Assembly: GCF_000203795.2 (NCBI RefSeq)
Contig: NW_006281099.1
Location: forward strand, 298,690 to 362,689
DNA from: Batrachochytrium dendrobatidis JAM81
Taxonomy: Eukaryota > Chytridiomycota > Chytridiomycetes > Rhizophydiales
Reading direction: 5' to 3'
Length of the DNA stretch: 64,000 nucleotides
A program made the translations under genes and the position numbers. The notes under the pieces are model-generated. The model was not told the origin of the DNA, ran no database searches, and saw nothing but the letters and a program-made list of their open reading frames with translations. How positions within the stretch are numbered: position 1 is the first letter of the stretch; the number at the start of each line of letters is the position of its first letter. This document shows, piece after piece, positions 25,563 to 36,603 of this stretch.

Positions 25563-27481
25563 ATGTCGTTCCTGTTTGGAGAGTCTCAAGAAAAGTCTTT
25601 GGCCCAGCTATCGACACATACTCGTAATGGTTTTAACCAAGAAACTCCCTTGACCGATGCTCCTGATACGGCGGTCGGAGCAGAGACTAGCACAATGCAT
25701 TTTGCCATATCTACCAAACTTGGTTGGATAGCGTGGAAAGAATCAGAAGCATCCCTTTATAGGCAAGTTGGTATTGTGTATATTTACAGCCTATATTTCT
25801 GAAAGCTCCTGTTTAAACCCATGTTGTTTGAAATAATCACATGTACGATGGCCAATTGGTATTATAGTATCATGGAAAGAGCGTTTGGAGCTACGCGATG
25901 TGAGCTAAAACTATCGGATTTTTTAGACCAAATGGCAATGGAGGTTGAGATCCCCAATGAGCAGATTGTGAGCCTATATTTAGTATATTATCAAAAATCA
26001 TATACTTACAACAACTATCCAAGAACAAGCTACTTTATTGGATCTAACCTGTTGAGAATTTTAGGACAAGTTTACAAAGTATTTTAACCAAGATACGCTG
26101 GCGGCAGAGATTGACAAGTTGCATGGGCTTGAGCCAGTTTTACACAGATATCGCGATGTGAGCCATATTGTACCATGGTTTAATTGCGAATTACATGGCA
26201 TTCTAATATATAATAACTAGGTAAAGCTTAGCGGGCTAAAAAGAACTTTAGGATCTACTTTAGCAGTGGTGAATGGTACTTTTGCGTTTGTATTGAGATT
26301 TATTTACGTGATGCTCTTGGACTAATCTTTCCATTATAAAATAGTAAAAAGTTCCATTGACTCGCTTTTGAATCGAGTCAGATTTCTAGAGTCGTGCGGA
26401 CAAGGACGAGAGAGAGAGGTGAATGCTATTCTAGAGATTGCCACCAATCAGATGAAGGATATCATGTCAAAATATACGGCCTGTGTCGATCATATTGATG
26501 CCAAGATTATGGAAAAATGTGAGGACAAACTCACTGTGGTTGAAGATAAAATTCTTCGGGTTGTTAGGGACGATCTATCTTTTATCAAGGAATTGCCTGT
26601 AAAATTATCACATCTGACATCTGCTCCCATTACCGCTCCAAGTACACCTATTAGTACGAATCTGACGGATCAGTCTCAGGTCAACAAATTGGGACAGGAG
26701 GATTTGTCTGAGCAAGTAGACAATAGTCGAAAATTAACTGCGGCAGTTAGTGCAGTCAAATCTACTCCAGGATCTGTCAAGATTGGAATAGTCAAATGTA
26801 AATATGATTTAATCTAGACATATTCTACTGGTACTATCCAAACAACTGACTCGACACTTTGTACTTGTTTGAACTCATCACTGATGATTATAAATACGTC
26901 ATATAGCGCCTATTGGGAAACTATCTACACCTCAACAGGCTCTAGCAGCATCCTTGGCTCGGTTAGAATGCCTTTTAGCAAATAGAAATACCAAGTTTCC
27001 TCAAACAAGTGCCGAGATGGCGGCGCAAATAATCAGGGAAACAAAAAGCACTCTAGACAAGGCATTGGACAAATCTCTTTCTACAGATGCCGAGACGGGA
27101 TCGCACACTGAGCCTATACTCACGATGGCTGATACCAGATCTGAAGAAAGTACAGTACATTTAGGAGCATCCATTGTTCTTGATCCTGCTCCTGAATCAT
27201 ATGCTGTCAAGACAGCCTTGCAGAAACAACAAAATACACAAGATCAGCGCCTTCCAGTTCTTCCCAGAAAGGTATCCGAGTCTCAGACTGATACTTTCAA
27301 TGCAACTGTATCTGATGTCAGTGCAGTGGTCAAGACACAAGAGTCGGTCATGGAACTGGAACCATTGGAGAAAACTTTACAGAAAAGTGTTCAAGAGGAC
27401 GAGGGTAAACTGGTTGAAACAGAGCAAGGCATCAAGGCCTTGAATGCCAACCACACCTCGACTGAAGAGAATCCCTGGTAG
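25563..27481 (+). CDS. Coiled-coil protein of unknown function
   Basis: Not recognised. Starts MSFLFGESQEKSLAQLSTHT at 25563. Exons then give MERAFGATRCELKLSDFLDQ, DKFTKYFNQDTLAAEIDKL, VKLSGLKRTLGSTLAVVN and VKSSIDSLLNRVRFLESCG. A long helical region follows with heptad-like spacing (about 26400-26600, including HIDAKIMEKCEDKLTVVEDK). A Ser/Thr/Pro linker comes next, then a second helical stretch (ASLARLECLLANRNTKFPQ, AAQIIRETKSTLDKALDKSL) and a polar, Glu/Gln-rich C-terminus ending NPW at TAG 27481. No catalytic motif, signal peptide or membrane segment. The exon structure with good GT-AG junctions and a continuous frame support a real gene. A cytoskeletal or scaffolding role is possible but not shown. 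Confidence 0.7.
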
Positions 27482-27822
27482 TTTATTGATACTGCATTGA
27501 AATAGATAAAGGATGCAGATTATACCACAAATACCTTTCCAATTGTTACTGATGTGGGCCAATTTTAATCCCACAATTGATACGCGATAACTATGTCCCA
27601 ATTTTGCTGCCAGAGCTGGAATGCACTATAAATACAGTCAAGCACCCGCGAATCTTTGAATTGGTATTCTTGCACGGGAGCATTATCCATAACTGTGAAG
27701 TTACGACTGAGTTTGGATTATTGCTGATTGAAAACTAATTCCAATCGGCTCTTGACGCCCTACTGGGGCGGCAAGGAATTTTTGGACCCATTACTTAATA
27801 AATATAAGAAGAAACTAGACAG
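27482..27822. other. 3' flank of coiled-coil gene
   Basis: 340 bp between the coiled-coil gene and MITE copy 4. Expected to hold a 3' UTR. No ORF, RNA or repeat recognised. Confidence 0.4.
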
Positions 27823-28361
27823 TTTATAGCTGCACTCATGTGGAATGAACTGTCTGCATTTGTCTTGCAATGAACTGCCTCTTGCAATAGACAGCGGTTG
27901 ATTTTTGGATATTGACTGCTTCAATACACACAGCAATCCACCATGTGTGATGCACAGAGTTAGACTAGCTTTGAATCTCCCTTTTTCATTTTTGGCTTGA
28001 TCGTGCGTTGTGTGATCACCAGATTCTCACCGCAATTGTATTGGAGTCCGACTGTTTCAATGCCCACAGCAAAACTGTACAAACCCATTGTATCCTAGTC
28101 ACGCTTGTGTTTTCAAGAGAATATCGGGAATACAATTGTTTTCATGTCAATACTTGGTTTGAAAGGAAGGAGAGTTGAACAGGTGTGAGATGGGCCAATG
28201 TACATATTTCAGTTTTTATCACACATGAGCAAAAGACCCGCAGAGTTTGAGGCTAGAAAACAATCTTGTCCAGTAATATGGTGTGAATTATCGTTCCATG
28301 ATACTGATTGTTTACACATGACACTTGTTTAGTGCTTCATCCTACGTGGATACGGCCGTAA
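27823..28361 (+). mobile_element. MITE-like element, copy 4
   Basis: About 539 bp just upstream of the PNS1-like transporter. The right end is well preserved (GTGCTTCATCCTACGTGGAT, then ACGGCCGTA). The left end is decayed (TATAGCTGCACTCATGTGGA). The interior aligns by eye with copy 8: a TGACTGCTTCAATACACAC block, GATCACCAGATT, and GAATACAATTGTTTTCATGTC. Older than copies 11 and 12 judging by divergence. Confidence 0.65.
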
Positions 28362-28480
28362 GTCAAGTCTAGGGAACTGGAAACCAAGCAGTTTGTTGAC
28401 AAAAAGATCGAACACGATCAAAAATGATTTACAATTGAAATAGTCAATTCAGAGCATTGACAACTAGTTGTTGCATCGAA

Positions 28481-31397
28481 ATGTCCAATAATCCTGTAAG
28501 TCATGGCATTGTGTTTTGCCACCATCTAGTATCATGATCAATCTATTAACCTTATTACTAATATCAGCCTCAACCACAGTATCAGCCTATATATGGGCAG
28601 CAAGGTGGCCAGCCTTCATATCCTCAACCACCGCAGCCTCCATATGCTCAACAGTATGGCCAACAACCTTCATATCCTCAACCGCAACAGCCTCCATATG
28701 CCCAACAGTATGGTCAACAGTATGGACAGCAACCCTCATATCCTCAACCACCGCAGCCTCCCCAGTACCAACAGCCCACCTATAACCAGCAGGCCTCTTA
28801 CCAACAGCCCAACATGCCGCCTCCTTCTCAACCTTACCAGCAGTCTCAGCAATATGGAGCAACTCAGCAAAACTATTCTTCTTCTGGTATAGCTTCCACC
28901 GACGGCCTGGTTCCCAAAAAGGATGGTCGTTTTCGTAAAGATTCCCCATACAAAGTAAGCTTGACTTCATTCTGAACATTGGCGACTGGATGATTTTCTG
29001 CTTCCATGCAGAAACTACACTGTATTTCTGCTGTAATTATTGAATCTATTTGCCCTTGAAGGGCTGTGTTGGATGCTCCCTACCAACGCCTCAATTTTAT
29101 CAAAGGCCGTATTCACGTAAATGGAATCTGTATTATCTTGCAGCCTCTTTTACTTTGGAGTAGCCAATCGTTAAGCATTTGCCATGCTTTCCTACTACAT
29201 ATTGATTGCTTTTTCAATAGACAATCTCCATCCTTTGAAGCAACATCCATTGTACAAAATCAAACTATAGGTTTGAACCTCCCTTTCTTCACTTTGGCAT
29301 CATACATTGTACGGCTGATAATGATGCCAATCAACCTTTGTACAAACTCTTGTATCCTAAAATCTCGGATACGTCCGCGTTCTAGTTTAGGAAAAAGATT
29401 GCACATTTCAAAAGTGCAGCTGTCGTCTCCATGCCAATCACCTAATTTCTGAATATTCATTTGGTTGTTTATAAAAAAGCATGGATGAAAAAGACTCAAC
29501 TCAAAAAGTTCAAAGCATACAATACACTTTGACTTTCTTGTTTAGTGCTTCATTCTACGTGAACATGGCCGTAGTCCAGTCAGTATTGAAATAATTTGTT
29601 TCCATGGGTCTAACTCATTTTTCTCTTTCTAGGACGTATGGGCAACTATTGCCTTTTTAATATGTCTTGCCGGGTTTATTGCTGTATCTGCATTTGGTGT
29701 TACTAAATTGGACTTGAAAAACACTAGTAGTGGTGTATCCACTTCGAATGTACGCAATCGTGCTAGTAAGTATACATTGTTTAGAAAATTGCTGCACTAT
29801 ATTTGAACGACTTGCATTTAACATGTGTCGAAATTTAGCTACTGGAAACACCAGTTCTAATAGAACTGCTACGCCGATTGAAATATATATTCCGGCTGCA
29901 GATATTGGCGGTATCCTTGTTTCTAATGTTGCTGTCGGCCTTGTGCTCTCACTTGCGTATTTCTTGCTTATGCAACGGTAAATAGGACATGCTTTTATTG
30001 TGGTGACTCTTGTAACATGATGTATTCCCATATTTATTCGAGTTGATGGTTGAATATAGATTTGCTGGAAAGATGATTTATGCCTCGGGAATTCTTAGCA
30101 TCATGTTCACCTTGGCTTTAGCTGTAGTGTTTGCCTATTTTAGGATGTATATTCCTGCTGTTCTATATGTTGTCTTTGCGGCTCTTTTTGCCTGGATGTT
30201 TTATTCATGGAGACACCGTATTCCATTTGCCAAACTTATGCTCAAGACTGTCACCAAGATCACCGCAAAGTATCCTGCAACTTTGATTGTCGGTATCTTT
30301 GGTGTGATTTTCTCTGCTGCATTTTCTGTTCTGTGGGTTGTTGGTCTTGTTGGAATCACCAATTTCCTCAATGCCGAAAAAACTTCGCCTGGTCTCTCTT
30401 ATTTCATGATGGTTTTCTCGCTGTTTGTGTTTTACTGGACCAACCAAGTCATTCAAAACACCGTGCATATTACCATTTCTGGTCTTTTTGCCACCTACTA
30501 TTTCATGGGTGTTGCTGATAGTCAGGGAAATGTTACTGTCAATATCAAGAATCCTACTGCAGCTGCAGCTAAACGTGCTCTCACAACTAGTTTTGGCCCC
30601 AATTGCTATGGTTCTCTGTTGGTTGCTATTATCCAAACCCTTCGTGCCATTGTTCGTATGGCCAGTGAAAACAATGACAACCCTGCTATTGCGATTATTT
30701 TGTGCTGTATCCAGTGTCTTCTTTCTTGCATTCAGGGAATGGCCGAGTATTTCAACAAGGTATGTTGTAAACAGTCGACAGTTTAAATTTAATCTACATG
30801 TGACTATATACTTATAAACATTTTTTGCTATATAGTATGCATTTACTCAAGTTGCAATCTACGGCAAAGATTACTGCACTGCAGCCAAGGACACGTGGGA
30901 ATTGATCAAATCGCGTGGTATTGATGCTATTATTAATGACGATCTTATTGGAAACGTTCTTAACGTTGGTGCATTCTTTGTTGGTCTAGTGACTGGTGTT
31001 GTTGGTTTTACTTGTGAGTTTTGTTGCTTTGTTACTATGCTGCTACAAGTCAGTCTTTAACCTTTTATTTTGTCATGTTTTAGATATTCAACTTTCACCC
31101 ACAATTCCTCACTACACAGCCAACTACATTGTCATTGTTTTCGTGTCGTTCTTTATCGGAATTGTTGAATTCTCTGTTCTCTCTAGCGTCATTGATTCTG
31201 GAGTAGCAACCACGTTTGTGTGCCTGTAAGTATTTCTGCGAATTTTCTGTTTTTGATTAGCTATTTACAATTCTTTTTTACATTTTGATTAAACCCATTC
31301 AATTAGTGCCGAGGATCCCTCTGCGCTTGCACGCACCAAGCCAGATTTGTACCACAAGATTGCAGAGGTCTATCCCCAAGCATTGATTCAGTTTTAA
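28481..31397 (+). CDS. PNS1/choline transporter-like membrane protein
   Basis: CTL/PNS1 family protein (Pfam Choline_transpo type). A tiny first exon (MSNNP) is followed by a cytosolic Gln/Pro/Tyr-rich region built from imperfect repeats of the form YPQPPQPPYAQQYGQQ (about 28580-28880). The KKDGRFRKDSPYK motif comes next, then the first membrane helix DVWATIAFLICLAGFIAVSA. At least ten more hydrophobic segments follow, including the family core ATYYFMGVADSQGNVTVN with GPNCYGSLLVAIIQTLRA after it, and AFTQVAIYGKDYCTAAKDTW with ADDLIGN-like NDDLIGNVLNVGAFFVG. The C-terminus has FVCLAEDPSALARTKPDLYH and ends ALIQF at TAA. Fungal PNS1 is a plasma-membrane protein of uncertain substrate. The intron 28955-29632 is long because it holds MITE copy 5. 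Confidence 0.93.
29104..29573 (+). mobile_element. MITE-like element, copy 5, in an intron
   Basis: A 470-bp element lying wholly inside the third-exon-flanking intron (28955-29632) of the PNS1-like gene. Left end GGCCGTATTCACGTAAATGG; right end GTGCTTCATTCTACGTGAAC followed by ATGGCCGTAG. The interior carries the core (CATACATTGTACGGCTG, AAAATCTCGGATACGTCC, GTGCAGCTGTCGTCTCCATG). Both splice sites of the host intron remain outside it. Confidence 0.8.
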
Positions 31398-31661
31398 AAG
31401 TCACTGCGACTTATTATTCATTTACTCATAGTTTATTGACCCCCTCCAATCTGCTTTTTCTTGCACTTTTTTTTGATAATGGTTGGAATGAAATAAAGCT
31501 TATCTAGTCACCAAGTGCATGTTTTTCTATTCTTTATGTTTGTCAGCCAAGTCGAGGTTAATGTGCTGTCATTCAGTTGCTAAAAAACAAGATTATCACG
31601 AGCGTTACTCGAATGTCTGAATAATTCTGCAGGTTTTTGCCTGTTACTAAAAACCTATAAA

Positions 31662-34600
31662 ATGGATCCATTGATGGATCTGGAATATTTTGAGGTAACT
31701 ACAGTAGAATCTACCTTTACCCATAGCAAGCACTGCTATACTGGATAGTGTGATGTATAGACTAGATATTCAAAACACTGCTAGAGCGATCTATCAAAAA
31801 CATGAACTGATTACTGGATGGATTTAAATGCTAGTTTTTGCAGTTCATTCATATTCATTCGGATGCATTGGTGCAGCATTTACATTCTAAACTCGATAAG
31901 GAGGTACTCATTAATAAGGCAGCTGCTGGTTCAACTCTCCACAAGAATCTCATGTGAGTTTCTATCAGCATTGATGCTTGTTGGCTTAGTCATTCATTCC
32001 CAACGGACTTGTGAATAAATTAGGATGATCTGGACAGTAGTCATAGCAGACGCATTATCTATTTCGAATAACAAGGAATTCAAGAACGTATCGGTTCTAG
32101 GCGAAGATGTAGCTGGACTGAAATGCAAGTATATTGTCTGGCTATTCGTCTGGGCCATTCAATCGCTAAATCAAGATATACAGGTTTGGCTTGTAATGGT
32201 TTATTTGGATAGAGACCATGTTGGCTTTTAGAGTTTCAATTGAACTTTACTTGATTGGGTAGATTCTCGTTCCGTTAATGTTGGCACCAGAACATTTATC
32301 GCTCGTTTCTTCAGTTTCTAATGCAATCGATGGCAATTTCGAACAGGTATACGCATTTTGTTGGTTTGTAATCTAAAATCAAGGCTTACATTTAAAATAC
32401 ACTCTACCTTAGCTTATTCATGCCATCATTTTATGTGAGATACAAAACAATTGGCTGCGTCCGTATGTAATGTACGTTGATACTGGTATTGCAGATCTGT
32501 TGCAAATTTGAGATTAAAACTCTTACAATTCGCTCAATATTTAGTATATACATAGCAAACCTAGCTGTAAAAAAAGGTGATGCACAACGAATTTGTACGG
32601 TGCTTGAAAGGAAACAGATGTATCTTGATACAGTATTGAGATTGATACACGATCATGGCTTGGATTTGGTAGGACTATTCACTATTGCTTATCGTGTATG
32701 CATTGGATATAAAATGTTTTAATTGTGGATCATTTGGTATTGCTTGAAATCGACACTTAGATCACACATTTAAATCTGGTTTCGCAATATCCTGCATGGA
32801 TCAAAAACGATGCTCGATACTCCGTGTCACTTTTAAACAAACTACGCACTTTGTTTTTAAATGGATTGGTAACGTATTATAGCCAATGCTACTTACGACT
32901 CTTTAAAAATACTTTTTCTGACAACTCTATATGTTTACCAGCTGCCCAAACTCCAAGAATCGGCAATAACGAATTCTGCTCTTATTCTTAGAGCATATTG
33001 CACAATTGAGGCTGCATGGGGAATTCAGCTTGATATTTCAGAGATCGAGTGTTGTTTATCAATTGGACAGAAATCTAGTGGATTTAGGTATATTCTCATC
33101 ATCTCTTTTATGCTTTTATACCAAAACACTGATACGTATGCAATGGTTTATCAGTGTTAATCAGTTCTTTACCACTTTCCTTATTCTTGTGGCGGACCAA
33201 GCTTTCATCCTATGCAAGGTAACGATATGGCTTTGTATCAATTTCCACAATTGCAGTGGTTTTTAATCGGAATTTCAATTATTTGTTTAAACTGTATTTT
33301 AAACGCAGGATAAATTCAAAAATGCTCTTCATACAATTCTGAAAAGCGACCATTCAGAGTTTTCCCATATCATTGGAGTGTATTTCTATACAGATCAGCC
33401 TGCTGAAATCAAGAAACTTTTGGCTGGCACACTTGGAATGCCATGTCCCATCCGTAAGCAACTGTTTTTGCAAAAATTAATGTATAGTAATTGTATCTAA
33501 CTATTCTTTTATTTACAGGAAATGAAAGTTATTCTTTACTTTGCAAGTTTTTTTTGGAGGAAGTGTTTACCAAGCAAAAACTCGCTGAAACTGCTTTGGC
33601 GCTTGTGAACAAGAAAACAAATGTATTATATCTGTTTCTGATCACCTTTTGAAGTTGGTTTATTTTTTCATTTTAACTGCTTTTAAATATTAATTAGGTA
33701 GTTATTGGTATCGAAGATCTATCCATTAGTCTCACATACAATATGCTGAAAGCCAAGATTTTTCACAGTACTGGAACAAATCTTCAGCGGGCCATTTATT
33801 TGCTTATTCATCAGGCTCAAGATGGCACGCAAGGATCACTGCTTCCTAGTCTACTAAAACTGTATTGCGAGAGGTATATCGCGTGTTTTAAAAACGATTT
33901 TGAGCATGGCAGTGTGCTGCTATATCATGCCTTCAACTGCTGATATCCGCTTGTATTTTACCTAGCTCATTTGATTCAACAGGTCCATTTAGCAAGCTTC
34001 CAATCGAAACAAGCCATATTTTACATACTCTTAATAGCACAAGTTCACATGTAGCAGAGCAATCGCTTCTTTGCTTTTGTATCTTTTATCATCGTCATCA
34101 ATGGTACTCCAAAGAAATGGATAGTTTCAGTAAGTTTCAATGTATGATTCAATAACCAGTTATAGTTTCACCATACTGATTTTAGCCCGTACATCAATAC
34201 AATATAGACACATACACCGATGAGTTTGTCGATAATCTTCATCTCAGACCTATTTTGGATTTTGCCGAAGAGCACGTCAATGCATCACCTCTTTATGCTC
34301 AACTTGTTGCGCTGATTTTTGCCCAATGCCCAGAATACTACGACCCAACGATTTATTTAGACACCCAAATATATGCTACGCCGTTTGATCTGATAGATTC
34401 ATCAATTCATGCTCAGATACAATCTCCTTTAGGAAACGTCACATACGAAACTTTTGATAAGCTCATCTTGGTTCCAGACGGATTTCTGTTGAGATCAATT
34501 ATTACTGATGTATCCAAGCAAGAAGAAAACGTGATCAAAAGTATGCCAATTTCTTTATATGCTTGTAGCAATGAATGTGCGCTAATCCAGCTGTAATGTT

Positions 34601-36353
34601 TAGTTCTTAAGATGCTATATCGTAAACATGCGCGTCAAGTGTTTCCGCTTTTCGATACCTTGCTTTTGCTTTTGGTTCATGTGTTGCAAAAAGGGTATGG
34701 CATATGCTTTTGCCATTCTATACAATATATATTCCAATTTTTATTGTATTGCTACTAATTCAACTGTTCTATTAGGGGATCCAAAACATTGTACTATTGG
34801 ATCAAGCAAACCTGGCTACGAATGCTAAGATATCATCCACAGCTGACCTTTACCAAAACTATGTCAAAGTTGAACGATATGCCAAATTTGCTGAAAAGAT
34901 CCGCAACCGTGTATGTATTTATTGTCCATCAATTGGTTTTATGTGGCTTGCTTTTATTTGTCAACTAACTTGATATTGAAACCATTGCAATCTAGCCAAG
35001 CACAAGATAACTCTAGCCATATCCAAGAAGTTTTAAAATTTGGAATAGTGTTTGTGCAGACAGTTGGTTTACTTCCAATTTTTTTGCATGTATGCTATGA
35101 TTGATACTTGGGATTTACGCAAAGTGTAGTTGCTTTCAAACGACTTATAAATAGTTGGCTGATTATTTTTGCAACTCTATACATCTGAATCTGATTTTTA
35201 GCTTGTTAATATATCGGCTTTATTATTTTCAACCAAGATCAAGCGAGCCAAGGTCAGTAGTATCAAGCACAGTTGTTATAAAAAATTTCAAAGTCTATTT
35301 GTCGAGCCAATTTCACTGATGCTATTAACAGGTGTTGAATGAGGCTCAAAAAAATTCTGTACTGCTGGCCAAAGATGCAATCATTTTTCAATCGCTGATG
35401 AAACTTTGTGACTCTGGTCCAGAAATGAAAGGTAATGCTTGATATTAGCGCCATCATGTTTAGTTGTCTACCATTCAGTACTAACAAGATATAATGCTTT
35501 TTAGAATCGGTGCAAGAATTATGTCTGTTTATCCATCAGATATTTGTTAACCAAGTTGGATCGCTTAGGTTGGTGCATTTTCAAGGGTACGATTCAAAAC
35601 TAATTCCATTAGCAGTTGAGCACATTCCATCGTTACGTAAGTTTTATAAAAATGGGGGTTTAATTGTACACATATCAGATATTTACTGCTGTATGCTATA
35701 GATGTTGTCACAGATCTGATACCTGATCTGCTGATAGAGCCAATTACACATGATCGATTTGTATTTACTATCATTCTTGCCTCACATCTGTTTGCAAAGT
35801 ATCCACTTGAGAAGAGGTACATCAAAACATTTGTGTACACTGTTTAGCTTGAACGATCGACCTGAAGTTTTTAATTGTTTAATTACCCAATTTTAGTTTG
35901 ATAATTGCCAAGGATCTAGTTTTGCCTGCTATCATTAAATGGTCGCTGCCATTGTACAGACTAGCAGAAACAAGCGCTGTTAGCAGTACTAAAGGGGGTT
36001 TGAGCACCGGCCAATCTACTTCTGACTATGCTAGCACGTTTTTCGGACTTACAGAAATCATGCCCAGTCTTGTCACTCTGGGATTTGCGTTTCCCGTGCT
36101 TTTAGATCCTATCGCGAAACTACTTTCTGGTATTTTTTGTAATTTAAACTAGCTTGAGCTACAGTGTAGTATATTAACACGTTTCTGCTGTCATTGGTTT
36201 TGCTTTGATCCTATAGATTTAGAAATGCTGCTACGCAAAACTGCCAAAAACACTGCATCACAGAATTTGGAACTTGCAGTCATGAAGACATTGGCAGGCA
36301 TTGCGTCTGATGTTATTCATTCCAAGAGCGGGCTTAACAAATCGCTCATGTAG
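31662..36353 (+). CDS. INTS2: Integrator complex subunit 2
   Basis: Large helical protein over about 16 exons, matching INTS2, a backbone subunit of the Integrator complex. Integrator cleaves and terminates snRNA and paused mRNA transcripts. It starts MDPLMDLEYFE at 31662. Central exons include HLNLVSQYPAWIKNDARYS, NGLLPKLQESAITNSALILR then AYCTIEAAWGIQLDISEIEC, and LRPILDFAEEHVNASPLYAQ. The best family match is C-terminal: LRLVHFQGYDSKLIPLAVEH, IPSLHVVTDLIPDLLIEP and LASHLFAKYPLEKSL, corresponding to the VHFQGYxxxLLPL and IPELxxxPxxxxQ blocks of animal INTS2. It ends SGLNKSLM at TAG 36351-36353. Integrator is missing from yeasts and most Dikarya, so its presence fits an early-diverging fungus. 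Confidence 0.8.
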
Positions 36354-36603
36354 TCGTTAGAACAATTCCAACCACGAATATCTAGCTAATAAAAAACAGT
36401 AGACTAGGAGTTAAAGTATTGAATCCGTCTACAATCTCGAATCAATGCAGCAAAAGTTCAAGTCTTGATTTCATTTATTAAACCATCAAGATGCATGTTA
36501 TCAAACAAAGTATACATTGCAATGCGCCAAATGCAAGTGCTGTTTATGAATGTAGCAAAACGAATCTGCTTGACCAATTGGAATCCACCTGATTTTAGAC
36601 ACA

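Noticed and set aside
28587..28979. 130-codon frame on the minus strand, Met/Val/Glu-rich
   Set aside because: It is the antisense shadow of the Gln/Pro repeat exon of the PNS1-like gene.
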